Notes: generated by a model from the sequence alone, not told the origin. A stretch of 64,000 nt of DNA from Youhaiella tibetensis (GCF_008000755.1 NZ_CP041690.1:3349260-3413259); one strand, 5' to 3'. Positions 46,970 through 56,876 are shown, numbered from the stretch's first letter. Translations and numbers: made by a program.

Positions 46970-47788
46970 ATGACAAGCGTTGATTATTCCGCGACACCCA
47001 GCGTGACGCCCGGCAACGAAAAAAAGCCGGTCATCGAACTAGATGACTTGCACAAATCCTTTGGCTCGCTTGAAGTTCTCAAGGGTATTTCTCTTGCCGC
47101 ACGCCAGGGCGAAGTCATTTCGCTGATCGGCTCGTCAGGCTCGGGCAAGTCTACGCTGCTGCGTTGCATCAACATGCTAGAGGTGCCCGACCGCGGAACC
47201 GTCGCCATCGACGGCGAGGTCATCGACCTCGCGGGCACGCCCCCGCATCGCCATCCCGCCAGCGAGCAGCAAATGCGGCGTATCCGCTCCGAACTCGGCA
47301 TGGTGTTCCAGTCGTTTAACCTGTGGAGCCACATGTCCATCATAGAGAACGTGATGGAGGCTCCTGTCCGCGTGCAGAAGCGCGATCGCGACGAGGTGCA
47401 CGCCCAGGCGCTTGCCCTGCTCGACAAGGTCGGCATCAGGAGCAAGGCGGACAGCTATCCTTCCCAGCTTTCCGGAGGGCAGCAGCAGCGCGCCGCCATC
47501 GCGCGCGCCCTGTGCATCAATCCCAAGGTAATGCTGTTCGACGAACCGACATCGGCACTCGACCCGGAACTCGAGGGCGAAGTGCTGCGGGTGATCAAGC
47601 TGCTGGCCGACGAAGGATCGACCATGATCCTGGTTACCCATGACATGAAATTCGCCCGCGAGGTCTCGGACCGCGTCGTCTTCCTGCACCAGGGGCTGAT
47701 CGAGGAGATCGGCACCGTCGAGGAAGTCTTCAACGCCACCAAGTCCGCGCGTCTCAAGCAGTTTCTCAGCGCGGCCGGTCACGGCTGA
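46970..47788 (+). CDS. Polar amino acid ABC transporter ATP-binding protein (HisP/OccP type)
   Basis: 272 residues. Walker [10 protein letters not shown], signature [15 protein letters not shown], Walker [16 protein letters not shown], switch [13 protein letters not shown]. The insert [20 protein letters not shown] after strand 2 is typical of the octopine/histidine/arginine branch. First of four genes ATPase, binding protein, two permeases, a layout used by opine and basic amino acid importers. Confidence 0.92.
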   Translation: MTSVDYSATPSVTPGNEKKPVIELDDLHKSFGSLEVLKGISLAARQGEVISLIGSSGSGKSTLLRCINMLEVPDRGTVAIDGEVIDLAGTPPHRHPASEQQMRRIRSELGMVFQSFNLWSHMSIIENVMEAPVRVQKRDRDEVHAQALALLDKVGIRSKADSYPSQLSGGQQQRAAIARALCINPKVMLFDEPTSALDPELEGEVLRVIKLLADEGSTMILVTHDMKFAREVSDRVVFLHQGLIEEIGTVEEVFNATKSARLKQFLSAAGHG

Positions 47789-47835
47789 GCGAGAAAGAAC
47801 CAGAACAAGAATCCCTAAGTCAGAAAGTGACAGAC

Positions 47836-48585
47836 ATGAAGAAGCTACTTCTCGCGGCCGCGGCGCTCCTGGCGCTCTCCGGCGCTGCCAACGCTCAGAC
47901 CGTCCGCATGGGTACCGAAGCTGCCTACGCGCCCTGGAACTTCCTTGACGATTCCGGCAAGCCCGCAGGCTATGACGTCGATGTCGGCACCGAGCTGTGC
48001 AAGCGCGCGGGCCTGGAATGCACCTGGGTCGCCAACGAGTGGGATACGATCATCTCGAATCTGGTGGCGGGCAACTACGATGCCATTGTGGCCGCCATGT
48101 CGATCACCGACGAGCGCAAGCAGACCATCGACTTCTCGGAGGCCTACTACCCGCCCGATCCGTCCCGCTACGTGACCAATGCCGGCGCCAACTTCGATTT
48201 CAACGCCCTCAGCGGCGTCAAGATCGGCGTTCAGGGCGGCACCATCCAGGCTGCCTATGCCGAAGCCAACCTCAAGAACGGCAACACCATCCAGTCCTAC
48301 GCCACCTATGACCAGGCCATGGCCGACCTGGCCGGCGGCAACCTCGACATCGTTCTCGCCGACGGCCCCTACCTCGACCCGATCGTCTCTGCTTCGAACG
48401 GCGCGATCGTCTATGCCGGTCCGGAAGTCTCGATCGGCGAGGGCTACGGTATCGGCCTGCGCAAGGGCGACACCGAGCTCAAGGACAAGCTCAACACCGC
48501 CCTCGAGGCCGCCAAGGCCGATGGCACCATCGACGCGCTGATCGCCAAGTGGTTCCCGGGCAAGGGCCCGTTCTACAAGAAGTAA
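47836..48585 (+). CDS. Polar amino acid ABC transporter binding protein
   Basis: 249 residues; signal peptide MKKLLLAAAALLALSGAANA. Family-3 fold: VRMGTEAAYAPWNFLDDSGK, GYDVDVGTELCKRAG, AAMSITDERKQTIDFSEAYY, VQGGTIQAAYAEANL. The SEAYY and GTIQ words are shared by histidine-, lysine/arginine- and octopine-binding proteins. The GTG three codons earlier was rejected since it would precede the signal peptide. A hairpin follows 10 bp after the stop. Confidence 0.92.
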   Translation: MKKLLLAAAALLALSGAANAQTVRMGTEAAYAPWNFLDDSGKPAGYDVDVGTELCKRAGLECTWVANEWDTIISNLVAGNYDAIVAAMSITDERKQTIDFSEAYYPPDPSRYVTNAGANFDFNALSGVKIGVQGGTIQAAYAEANLKNGNTIQSYATYDQAMADLAGGNLDIVLADGPYLDPIVSASNGAIVYAGPEVSIGEGYGIGLRKGDTELKDKLNTALEAAKADGTIDALIAKWFPGKGPFYKK

Positions 48586-48594
48586 GCCGCTTTT

Positions 48595-48620
48595 CCGGGC
48601 GGGCCCTCGGGCCTGCCCGG
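48595..48620 (+). promoter_or_regulatory. Intercistronic stem-loop after the binding-protein gene
   Basis: CCGGGCGGGCC and GGCCTGCCCGG pair (one G-U), loop about 4 nt, between binding protein and permease genes. No T-run. Confidence 0.65.
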
Positions 48621-48633
48621 CACTGGCTCCGCG

Positions 48634-49476
48634 ATGACCGATCTCCTGCCGCAATGGCTCCAGGATTTCCTGGGCAACGACATCCTGTTCTGGCTCGGCT
48701 ATCTGACGAACGGCAAGCACCTGGCCTGGTACGCCAGCGTGCAGTTCACGTTGTTCGCCGCCGTCGCCGGCGCCGCCGTGGCGCTGGCCATGGGGCTGGC
48801 GGGCGCGACGCTGCGCAATTCACGCTTCGTGCCGGTGCGGCTCTTGGGCATGGCCTACACAAACATGACGCGCGGCATACCGGACGTGCTCTTCTTCATC
48901 TTCTTCCCGCTCGCCTTCGAGCAGACGGTGGAGTGGATCATCAGCCGGTCGGCCTGTTCGGCCGAGGAGATCGCCACCGCCACCCTCTGGCCGCCCTGCC
49001 CCGCGGCCAACCTGCATTTCAATACCTTCGAATACCTCGTGCTCGCCTCGGTATCGCTGGGCATCGTCTACGGAGCATTCACCGCCAACGTCATCTTCGG
49101 GGCCATGCACTCGGTGCCGCCGGGGCAGATCGAAGCGGCGCGCGCCTTCGGCATGTCGGAGTCCCAGGTCAACTGGCGCATCCGTATCCGGCAGATGTGG
49201 ATCTACGCGCTCCCCGGGCTCTCCAACGTCTGGATGCTGCTGATCAAGTCGACCTCGCTGCTTTCGCTGGTCCAGATCACCGATATCGTACGCTGGGCCA
49301 ATAGCCTGGGCGCCCCGAATTTCGTGCCCACGGCCGGGCTCATGCACCCCGATTGGCGCTGGCGCTACTATCTGGTGCTGCTGGTCTTCTACATTATCCT
49401 GACCTTCGTTTCCGAGAAGGGCTTCGCCGCCCTGCGGCGGCGCGCCGGTCGCGGCATGATCAGTGTGGAGGGCTGA
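48634..49476 (+). CDS. Polar amino acid ABC transporter permease (HisQ type)
   Basis: 280 residues, with helices VQFTLFAAVAGAAVALAMGL, LASVSLGIVYGAFTANVIF and WRYYLVLLVFYIILTFV. The EAA loop is QIEAARAFGMSESQVNWRI. It is longer than classic HisQ by an extra region (about residues 95-135, with RSACSAEEIATATLWPPCP) between helices 2 and 3. Confidence 0.9.
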   Translation: MTDLLPQWLQDFLGNDILFWLGYLTNGKHLAWYASVQFTLFAAVAGAAVALAMGLAGATLRNSRFVPVRLLGMAYTNMTRGIPDVLFFIFFPLAFEQTVEWIISRSACSAEEIATATLWPPCPAANLHFNTFEYLVLASVSLGIVYGAFTANVIFGAMHSVPPGQIEAARAFGMSESQVNWRIRIRQMWIYALPGLSNVWMLLIKSTSLLSLVQITDIVRWANSLGAPNFVPTAGLMHPDWRWRYYLVLLVFYIILTFVSEKGFAALRRRAGRGMISVEG

Positions 49477-49478
49477 CG

Positions 49479-50225
49479 GTGGACTGGTTCTTCGCCCCCC
49501 TCCTTACCGACCTGGGCCTGCTGGCCAAGCCGGCCCTCTTCAACATCTACTTCGCTGCCGCTTCGATCCCCATCGGCTTCGTCGGCGCAGTCTTCATGGC
49601 CCTCGGGAAAGCCTCTTCCAACCCGCTCGTCTCGCGGTTCTGTCGGGGCTACATCTATATCTTCCGCGGCTCGCCCTTCTTCATCCAGCTCTTCATGTTC
49701 TATTCCATCGCGCTGGCGCTGAACCTGACGCTCTGGAAGCCGCTGGGCATCGACTGGCTCGTGCTCCATCCCCTGTTCATGGGACCTGCGATCCTGGCGC
49801 TGAACACCACCGCCTATGCCGCCGAGATCTTCCACGGCGCCCTGCTGACGGTGCCCAGGGGCGAGGTCGAGGCGGCGCGCGCCTTCGGCATGAGTCGCGG
49901 CCAGCAGTTCCGCTCGGTCATCTGGCCGCATCTGATTCGCATAGCCTGGCCGGCCTACACCAACGAGGTGGTGTTCCTTTTCCACGCTACGGCCCTCGTC
50001 TATTTCACGCTGCCGGTGATCGATGACCAGAAGGACCTGATGAACAAGGCCGGCGAGCTTTTCCAGAAGGATTACAATGCCTTCCTGCATTTCTCCGTCG
50101 CCGCGCTCTACTTCCTGGCCATTTCGCTGGTGATCTTTTACGTCTTCGGCCTGATTTACAGGCGCATGACGCGGCACATGCCGCAGCGGCAAAAGATCGT
50201 CTTCAAGCCAAGATGGTTGGGATAA
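49479..50225 (+). CDS. Polar amino acid ABC transporter permease (HisM type)
   Basis: 248 residues from a GTG with GGAGGG upstream, 2 bp after the previous stop. Helices: LFNIYFAAASIPIGFVGAVF, FFIQLFMFYSIALALNLTL, FSVAALYFLAISLVIFYVFG. The EAA loop is EVEAARAFGMSRGQQFRSVI. It completes the importer. Confidence 0.9.
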   Translation: MDWFFAPLLTDLGLLAKPALFNIYFAAASIPIGFVGAVFMALGKASSNPLVSRFCRGYIYIFRGSPFFIQLFMFYSIALALNLTLWKPLGIDWLVLHPLFMGPAILALNTTAYAAEIFHGALLTVPRGEVEAARAFGMSRGQQFRSVIWPHLIRIAWPAYTNEVVFLFHATALVYFTLPVIDDQKDLMNKAGELFQKDYNAFLHFSVAALYFLAISLVIFYVFGLIYRRMTRHMPQRQKIVFKPRWLG

Positions 50226-50261
50226 CTGTTCTTATCGTCCATTTGATTGATGACGACGCGC

Positions 50262-50287
50262 GTTAACTCCTGTTAATTTCGCTTAAC
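50262..50287. repeat. Three TTAA words at exact 10-bp spacing
   Basis: GTTAA, GTTAA and CTTAA start at 50262, 50272 and 50282, in the leader of the small HTH-like gene at 50320. They resemble CtrA half-sites, but the gap is 6 nt, not the consensus 7. Confidence 0.45.
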
Positions 50288-50319
50288 GATGGGCATCGGC
50301 CAGGGGGCGCCGACAGCGC

Positions 50320-50640
50320 ATGCACAGCGACAAAGCGAAGTACTGCACCTATGTGCTCTGGTTGAGCGGCTGCTCCAAGCAGACGATTGCCTGTTGGACC
50401 GGGCTGGCCGAAAGCCAGGTTCGCGGTATCATCTACCGCTCGCCTTGGCACGATCGCTCCGCCATCCCCGGGGACATGCGCCAACGCTTGCTCGATGACT
50501 ATCGGGCCGTGCGCTTCAACGAGGACGGCACATCCCTCGACGGCGGTCTACTCGATGGCCACGACTGGGTCATGCACTGCGAGCCCGCACGCCGGATCCA
50601 CCACCCGGCCGCCTCGCACACTTCGATTTCAGCGTGTTGA
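50320..50640 (+). CDS. Hypothetical protein with HTH-like N-terminus (106 aa)
   Basis: Starts MHSDKAKYCTYVLWLSGC. Residues about 15-45 (SKQTIACWTGLAESQVRGII) read like a helix-turn-helix of the transposase/sigma-4 sort, but the rest has no match. C-terminal part: MRQRLLDDYRAVRFNEDG, DGHDWVMHCEP, then a His/Ser-rich end. The ribosome site is poor (AGGGGG 13 nt away), so the start is uncertain. It converges with the GGDEF-EAL gene and may be a small DNA-binding protein. Confidence 0.55.
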   Translation: MHSDKAKYCTYVLWLSGCSKQTIACWTGLAESQVRGIIYRSPWHDRSAIPGDMRQRLLDDYRAVRFNEDGTSLDGGLLDGHDWVMHCEPARRIHHPAASHTSISAC

Positions 50641-50654
50641 GAAGCGCGTAGGCC

Positions 50655-53075
50655 TCACGCCTCCGCCTGCCTGACCACGCGTCCGGCAATGGCATCCTCT
50701 GCCTCGCGCCGCACGTCGCCGGCCCGGCTTCTGACCTGCGTCAGCAGGTAGTGCGCCAGCCCGATGGAATCCAGGGGCTTGGCGAAGTGGAAACCCTGGA
50801 GCTGGAAGAACAGCATCTCACTGATGAACTCGGCCTGTTCGAGCGTCTCGACGCCCTCCGCCGTCATCCGCAGCTTCAGGGTCCGTCCGATCGAGGCGAT
50901 TGCCCGCAACAGATCCCTCGCCACCGGATCGCGCGGCGCGGCCTCGATGAGGGAATGGTCTATCTTGATCTTGTCGAAGGCGAACTTGAGCAGATAGGCC
51001 AGGCTCGAATAGCCGGTGCCGAAATCGTCGAGCGCGATGGTGACGCCCAGCTCGCGCAACTCCCCGAGCTTGACCAGCACGGCATCCAGGTCATCGACCA
51101 GCAGCGCCTCTGTCACCTCGATCTCGAGCCGGTCGGGCTTGAGCCCGGAGACGGTGAGCGCCCGGCGGACGGAACCCGCAATATCTGAATCGCGGAAATG
51201 GCGCGCCGACAGATTGACCGAGACCGTAAGATCAGCCGGCCAGCTCGCCGCCGCCCGGCACGCACGATCGATCGTCCAGTCGCCGATTTCGACGATCTGG
51301 CCGTTCTGCTCGGCAATGGGGATGAACGCGCTGGGCAGGATCACCCCCTTGATCGGATGCTGCCAGCGAATGAGAGCCTCGAACCCCATCGGTTGCTTGT
51401 CCACGGCCGAAACGAGCGGCTGGTAGTGCAGCACCAGTTGCCCTTCCGCCAGCGCTTCGCGTAGTTCGGCCTCGAGCGCTTTGCGCTCGCGCTCTTCCCT
51501 ATCCATGTGGGACTCGAAGAACCGGAAGGCGCCCCGACCATCGGCCTTTGCCCGGTAGAGAGCCATATCGGCATTGCGCAGAAGCTCCTCGGGCCCCGAA
51601 CCGTTGGCAGGCGCCACGGCGATCCCGATGCTGGCGCCGATGGTGATCGTCTCCCCATCGATCTCGAAGGGCCGCTTGATGCTTTCGATAAGCCGCGCGG
51701 CTACCGAGGCACACATGTCCGGTGCACAGTCGTTGGAGAGGATGATCGCGAACTCGTCGCCTCCCAGCCGCGCGGCGATATCGCTCTCGCGCAGCGCCGC
51801 CTCGATGCGGCCGGCCACCTGGATGAGAAGCCTGTCGCCGAACATATGCCCGCGGCTGTCATTGACCGTCTTGAACTGGTCGAGATCGAGATAGAGTAGT
51901 GCGAACGGTGCGCCGTATCGGCTTAGCCTCGAAACGCACAACCCCAGATGCTCGGAAAGCTTGGCCCGGTTGAGAAGGCCGGTCAGCGTGTCGTTATGCG
52001 CCAGCGCCGTCATCTGCTTTTCGGCTGCCTTGCGCGCGGAGACGTCCGTGACAGTCCCTACATAGCCCACATACTCGTTCTTGTGGTCCCGAATGGGCTT
52101 GCCGCTCAATCGCCACCAGCGCTGCTCGCCTCCCGCCGTGACGCACAGTTCGACATCGGCAAAGCTCTCGCCTGCCTCGAAATCGCGCGCCAGTTGCGCC
52201 ATCAGGGTGTCATTGGGCGGCGATATGCATTGCAGGAAGTGCACGAAGTCGGCGCCGATCAGGTCCGCTGCCGGCAGTCCGGTAGCCGCCGTAAACCCCT
52301 TGGACACATTATCGATGCGCCCTTCCCTGTCGAACCCCCAGACCCAGTCGGAGGCCGTGGCCTCGAACTCCTTGAGGAGCAGGCCAATGATCTCCTTCTT
52401 CTCGTCGACCTGACTGCGCGAGGCCCGATGCTGAACGAAAGCGCGCGCGTGGCGCACGGACATGGCGAGCATCACGATGATGAACGCCGCGAGGAGCACG
52501 GTCTGCACCCAGAACTCCGCCATGCCCAGGCGCATCACCGCCACGGTTGCCCCCACGGCCAGAGGCACGACAAGCGCAATCGCACCCAGCGGCAAATTGA
52601 CCAGCGAAAGCATGGAGATGAACAGCATCCCGCCAATCCCGATAATGGCCGCAGCGCGAATAGCGGGCACTTCGATCGGCAGGATATTGGCGACGATCCC
52701 CCAGAGCGTCCCGGATACGAAGCATCCGGCGACGGCGAACTTGACGGTCGTCGGTATCGAAAGGATGTGGCGCGGCCCCTTGCGGTCGCGCCACCAGACA
52801 AGCGAGGCGAAACTGTAATAGGAGACGGCAGTCACCGCCCACCAGAAGACCGGATCGAAAGCGGGCGTACCGGCCGTCACGACCAGGAAGACGATCGATG
52901 TAATCAAGACCGCCGCCAAGAGCAGCGGCGCCATCTGAACGACGGTGCGAAGCTGCTCACCCAGCAATTGCTGGCGGATGTGAGGTTTGAGATGATCGGC
53001 ACCAACTATCCGGTCGATCGTTGCTTCGACCCGACCGAAAAACGCCGATACTCCTGCCCGAACCCCATTTCCCAT
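50655..53075 (-). CDS. Membrane PAS-GGDEF-EAL cyclic-di-GMP protein
   Basis: 806 residues. About six helices in residues 45-205 (MAPLLLAAVLITSIVFLVVT; AAAIIGIGGMLFISMLSLVN), a PAS domain (about 240-350, DWVWGFDREGRIDNVS), GGDEF (about 360-530) with RLGGDEFAI, and EAL (about 545-790). The I-site RESD lies five residues before GGDEF. EAL motifs are intact: GFEALIRWQ, SVNLSARHF, DDFGTGYSSL, MTAEGVET. All residues needed for both synthesis and breakdown of c-di-GMP seem present. It is divergent from the oxoamine synthase gene. Confidence 0.94.
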   Translation of the reverse strand: MGNGVRAGVSAFFGRVEATIDRIVGADHLKPHIRQQLLGEQLRTVVQMAPLLLAAVLITSIVFLVVTAGTPAFDPVFWWAVTAVSYYSFASLVWWRDRKGPRHILSIPTTVKFAVAGCFVSGTLWGIVANILPIEVPAIRAAAIIGIGGMLFISMLSLVNLPLGAIALVVPLAVGATVAVMRLGMAEFWVQTVLLAAFIIVMLAMSVRHARAFVQHRASRSQVDEKKEIIGLLLKEFEATASDWVWGFDREGRIDNVSKGFTAATGLPAADLIGADFVHFLQCISPPNDTLMAQLARDFEAGESFADVELCVTAGGEQRWWRLSGKPIRDHKNEYVGYVGTVTDVSARKAAEKQMTALAHNDTLTGLLNRAKLSEHLGLCVSRLSRYGAPFALLYLDLDQFKTVNDSRGHMFGDRLLIQVAGRIEAALRESDIAARLGGDEFAIILSNDCAPDMCASVAARLIESIKRPFEIDGETITIGASIGIAVAPANGSGPEELLRNADMALYRAKADGRGAFRFFESHMDREERERKALEAELREALAEGQLVLHYQPLVSAVDKQPMGFEALIRWQHPIKGVILPSAFIPIAEQNGQIVEIGDWTIDRACRAAASWPADLTVSVNLSARHFRDSDIAGSVRRALTVSGLKPDRLEIEVTEALLVDDLDAVLVKLGELRELGVTIALDDFGTGYSSLAYLLKFAFDKIKIDHSLIEAAPRDPVARDLLRAIASIGRTLKLRMTAEGVETLEQAEFISEMLFFQLQGFHFAKPLDSIGLAHYLLTQVRSRAGDVRREAEDAIAGRVVRQAEA

Positions 53076-53246
53076 GGGGGCTTTATGCAGGGCCTGCGCT
53101 TAATTTTACGTATGCGGAAATCCCTACAAATTGCAGCATTTTGTCGACGAAGTAACTAAAAATAAACCATCGAGGAGCTGCGAGACCGATAGACTTCAAA
53201 CGGTTACGCGCTACAATTAACAAATAGTAAATGTGCGGAGAGCGTC

Positions 53247-54557
53247 ATGTCCCTTGAGAGTGTACCCGAAGCCGCGTTGACCGGCAGCCTGCGAGACTAT
53301 CGCAGTCCGATAGGATCCGATCTTGTAGGGAGGACGGCGCCATTCTACCAGTGGCAGAACCTGCGCCGCCAGCACAGCGTCTGGCCCTATGCACGCTCCA
53401 CCGCCACCGCGCCCACCGCCCGTTGCCAGGCCCGCACCGATTCCGGGTCGCCCTTCACGGGTATCAACTTCGCCAGCCAGGACTATCTGAGCCTCTCAAG
53501 CCACCCGGAAATCAAGCAGGCGGCGATAGAGGCGATCCAGACCTACGGCGTTCACAGCGCCGGATCGGCCGCCCTGCTTGGCAACACCGCCAATTCGATC
53601 GCCCTCGAGAACGACCTCTCGGATTTCGTTGACGGCCGCGAGATCGTGCTCTACCCGACCGGTTGGGCCGCCGGCTTCGGCGCCGTCCAGGGTTTCGTGC
53701 GGCCCAACGATTACGTGGTCCTGGATGTGCTGGCGCATTCCTGCCTGCAGGAAGGTGCCCGCGCCGCCACCCAGAACATTCACCACCACGGCCATCTCAA
53801 CCTCGAAGGCCTTACTCGCAAGCTCGAGCGCATCCGTGCCAACGACACGGAAAACGGCATTCTCGTGGTGACCGAAAGCCTCTTCTCGATGCACTCGGAC
53901 ACGCCTGACATTGGGGCGATGCGGGCAATCTGCGACCAGTACAAGGCCACCCTGCTCGTCGACTGCGCCCATGACCTGGGCAGCATCGGGGACGATGGCC
54001 GGGGCCATCTCGGCCTGCAGAACATGTTTGGCGCCGCCGACATCATCATCGGCAGCTTTTCCAAGACCTTTGCCTCCAACGGCGGCTTCATCGCCGTCAA
54101 GGACCGGGCAACGGCCGAGTACCTGCGCTATTACAGCGCCACCCACACCTTCTCCAACGCCCTTTCGCCGGTCCAGGCTGCCACCATTAGCAAGGCACTC
54201 CAGATCGTCCGGTCCGACGAGGGCCGGACGCTGCGCCGCAAGCTGATGGACAATATCCTCTACCTGCGCGCCCGCATGCAGGAAGCCGGACTCGAAGTCC
54301 TCGGCGATCCCTCCCCGATCGTGCCGGTTCGCGTCGGCACCGAGGCTCTGGGCCGCTTCGCCTCGCGCGAGCTTGCCGCCAAAGGTGGCATCGCCAATCT
54401 CGTGGAGTATCCGGCCGTGCCGCAGGGCGGCGCGCGGTTCCGCTTCCAGGTGATGGCGGCCCACAGCCGCGAGGACATCGAGGAAGTCGTGCGCGTTCTC
54501 GAACAAGCGATGAAATCGGCCGACCTCGAATACCGCGCCAGCTACGAGAGCGTCTGA
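53247..54557 (+). CDS. Alpha-oxoamine synthase family PLP enzyme (possible CqsA/LqsA-like autoinducer synthase)
   Basis: 436 residues of the 8-amino-7-oxononanoate synthase/serine palmitoyltransferase family: INFASQDYLSLSSHPEI at the start, PLP-Lys 273 in GSFSKTFASNGG, DCAHDLGSIGDDG (usually DEAH) before it, RFRFQVMAAHSREDI near the end. Family enzymes condense an acyl-CoA with an amino acid. The stretch YPTGWAAGFGAVQ...AHSCLQEGARAA resembles my recollection of CqsA (GW, AH.SL.EGAR) more than BioF. No bio, kbl or sphingolipid genes adjoin; a receiver and a six-helix hybrid kinase do. Product specificity is unproven. It ends 16 bp inside the convergent receiver gene. Confidence 0.85.
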   Translation: MSLESVPEAALTGSLRDYRSPIGSDLVGRTAPFYQWQNLRRQHSVWPYARSTATAPTARCQARTDSGSPFTGINFASQDYLSLSSHPEIKQAAIEAIQTYGVHSAGSAALLGNTANSIALENDLSDFVDGREIVLYPTGWAAGFGAVQGFVRPNDYVVLDVLAHSCLQEGARAATQNIHHHGHLNLEGLTRKLERIRANDTENGILVVTESLFSMHSDTPDIGAMRAICDQYKATLLVDCAHDLGSIGDDGRGHLGLQNMFGAADIIIGSFSKTFASNGGFIAVKDRATAEYLRYYSATHTFSNALSPVQAATISKALQIVRSDEGRTLRRKLMDNILYLRARMQEAGLEVLGDPSPIVPVRVGTEALGRFASRELAAKGGIANLVEYPAVPQGGARFRFQVMAAHSREDIEEVVRVLEQAMKSADLEYRASYESV

Positions 54558-54916
54558 CCCAGCGCCGCCTCGATCTTGCCCAGGAGCCTGGGCAGGTCGA
54601 CCGGCTTGGTATCGAAATCGTCGCAACCGGCGGCGAGCGCCTTTGCTCGATCGGACTCGAAGGCGCTTGCCGTGAGCGCGATGACCGGGATGCCGGCCGT
54701 ATCGTGATCGGCCTTGATGGTGCGGGTGGCCTCGTAGCCGTCCATCTCGCCCAGACCGATATCCATAAGGATCACGTCGGGTTTGAGGGCCTTGGCCGCC
54801 GCGATGCCCTCCGGCCCGTCCTCGGCGAAGCGGATTGCAAAGCCGCGGCGTTCCAGGCGCCGGCCGAGCACGTCGCGGTTGATCGGGTTGTCTTCGACAA
54901 TCAGTACGAGTGTCAT
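54542..54916 (-). CDS. Single-domain response regulator (DivK/CheY-like)
   Basis: 124 residues, a complete receiver: LVLIVEDNPINRDVLGRRL, phospho-Asp in VILMDIGLGEMDGYEATR, VIALTASAF and the Lys in FDTKPVDLPRLL. There is no output domain. It lies 3 bp after the hybrid kinase gene and is surely co-transcribed, so it is the probable phosphate acceptor of that kinase or part of a relay with its receiver. DivK itself is cell-cycle related; sequence alone cannot separate that role from a dedicated relay. Confidence 0.9.
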   Translation of the reverse strand: MTLVLIVEDNPINRDVLGRRLERRGFAIRFAEDGPEGIAAAKALKPDVILMDIGLGEMDGYEATRTIKADHDTAGIPVIALTASAFESDRAKALAAGCDDFDTKPVDLPRLLGKIEAALGQTLS

Positions 54917-54919
54917 GCC

Positions 54920-56809
54920 CTACCCCATGGCTCTTCGGTTGGCGCGCCCGTGCCCGACGCGGCTCGACTTGATCGCCGCGATCGCCGCCTTGACCTTTGA
55001 CGCATCGAGCGGCTTGGCAACCACTCCATCCGCCCCCGCCTGCATGGCGCGCGCCCGGTCGGCAAGAATGGAGATCATGAAAACCGGAATATGGCTGAGC
55101 GCCGGATCGGCCCGCAGCGCCGCCAGCACGTCCCAGCCGTCAAAACCGGGCATCATGATGTCGAGGAAGATGGCAGCCGGCCTCACGGTCCTGGCGATCT
55201 GAAGCGCCGACTGCGGCGCGTCGGTCACGATCGGCTCATAGCCTTCGCGGTGGAAGAGACGCTCGGCCAGTTCGAGAAACCCGCGGTCGTCATCGACGAA
55301 GAGCAGGCGCTGGCGCGGCTCGGAGAGGTTGGCCGCTGCCAGCTCGGGGTCGAGCGGCACCACCGGACTGGCATTGGCCGCGCTGCGCGCCGCTTCGACC
55401 GGTTCGCCAGCCTTGGGTTGAGGCGCCTCTGCAGGCCGAGCCATCGCGGTCGGCAGACGGATCGTGAATCGCGACCCATAGCCGAGTTCACTTTCAACCG
55501 TGATCGAGCCACCCATCAGGCGGCACAAATTCTGGCTCAGCGCTAGGCCGAGGCCGGTGCCGCCATAGGTCGCGGCAATCCGCGCATCCGCCTGGGTGAA
55601 GCTTGAAAAGAGCTTGCTTTGTTGCTCGCGCGAAATGCCGATGCCGGTATCGGCCACCGCGATCTCGATCCAGCCGCCATCGGCCTCCGCCAGCCGGCGG
55701 GCCGAGAGGGTGATCTGCCCGTTCTGCGTGAACTTGGCAGCGTTCGATATGAGGTTGAAGAGCGCCTGGCGCAGCTTGGTCGCGTCGGCCTGCATGAGCC
55801 CGACCTTGGGTCCCTCGACCACCACGAAGCTGTTGGCGTTCTTGGAGGCAAGCGGGCGCGCCGTGGATTCGACATCGGAGATCAGCTCGTCCACGTCGAT
55901 CGTTTCGACATGCAGCACCATCTTGCCGGCCTCGATCTTGGAGATATCGAGGATGTCGTTGACCATGGCCAGCAGGTGCTTGCCGGCTGCGCTGATCTTT
56001 TGCAGGTCCGATATCTGCTGGCCGCGCCCATCGATCTCGGCGTCTTCGAGCAGCAGTTCGGAATAACCGAGTACGGCGTTGAGCGGGGTACGCAGTTCGT
56101 GGCTCATCTTGGCCAGGAATTCGGACTTGGCCCCGTTGGCGCGCTCGGCCTCGTCCTTGGCGTCGATCAGCATCTTGGTGGTGTCGCGATGCCGCTCGAT
56201 CTCGCGCATCAGCTCGGACTGGCTGTCGACCACGTTGGCGTAATAAGCCGCCATGAGGAACGTGTAGGTGGTCGCGCCCAAAACCGACAGGACGCCCGGA
56301 ACCACCATTTCCTGAACCGGTACGTGCAGGGGAAAACTCGAAAAGCGATAGCAGAGGTAGAATATCCCCATCCCCCCGAAAATCTGCCCGAGGACGAAGA
56401 GGCGATTGGTCCAGGTCGACCCGAGATAGAGGAAGGCCAGGAGGGGAGTGAGGATGAACCAGACGAGGAACGGAGAGCTGGTGCCCCCGTAGTTGAACGA
56501 CCCCCAAAGGATCGCGAAACTGAGGTTGCAGACTGAGAGCATCGACAGCGCCGTATAGTGGCGCGGAAAGAACTTGAGCAGCGGCAGGAACAGCCAGAAG
56601 CCATAGATCGATGCCGCCAGGATATGCACCTGCGGCCACGGGTTCGGATCGACGAACGCCAGGCAGAGCGGAATGGGTGTGGCGATGAACGGCCCGAAGA
56701 TATGGCTGATGAGGAACATCTGCACGCGCTTGCGCACGTTCATGTCAGCCTTGAGCGCGTCCGGGGTCAGCCAATCGGTCAGTGTTTCCAGTCTCGACAA
56801 AGCGCTCAT
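54920..56809 (-). CDS. Six-helix membrane hybrid sensor histidine kinase with C-terminal receiver
   Basis: 629 residues from the ATG at [10 protein letters not shown]; a TTG four codons upstream is possible. About six helices in residues 25-195 ([57 protein letters not shown]), with almost no periplasmic domain. The kinase core follows: [20 protein letters not shown] (His near residue 240), [27 protein letters not shown]. The C-terminal receiver has its Asp in [16 protein letters not shown] six-helix sensor without a PAS domain is the CqsS/LqsS layout. The receiver gene follows and the oxoamine synthase gene converges on it. Confidence 0.92.
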   Translation of the reverse strand: MSALSRLETLTDWLTPDALKADMNVRKRVQMFLISHIFGPFIATPIPLCLAFVDPNPWPQVHILAASIYGFWLFLPLLKFFPRHYTALSMLSVCNLSFAILWGSFNYGGTSSPFLVWFILTPLLAFLYLGSTWTNRLFVLGQIFGGMGIFYLCYRFSSFPLHVPVQEMVVPGVLSVLGATTYTFLMAAYYANVVDSQSELMREIERHRDTTKMLIDAKDEAERANGAKSEFLAKMSHELRTPLNAVLGYSELLLEDAEIDGRGQQISDLQKISAAGKHLLAMVNDILDISKIEAGKMVLHVETIDVDELISDVESTARPLASKNANSFVVVEGPKVGLMQADATKLRQALFNLISNAAKFTQNGQITLSARRLAEADGGWIEIAVADTGIGISREQQSKLFSSFTQADARIAATYGGTGLGLALSQNLCRLMGGSITVESELGYGSRFTIRLPTAMARPAEAPQPKAGEPVEAARSAANASPVVPLDPELAAANLSEPRQRLLFVDDDRGFLELAERLFHREGYEPIVTDAPQSALQIARTVRPAAIFLDIMMPGFDGWDVLAALRADPALSHIPVFMISILADRARAMQAGADGVVAKPLDASKVKAAIAAIKSSRVGHGRANRRAMG

Positions 56810-56876
56810 GGATCCATGCAAGCCCGCGGAAGGTATCGGCGGAGCCTAAGGCCTCAGGCTTTGAGAAGTCGTAAAG

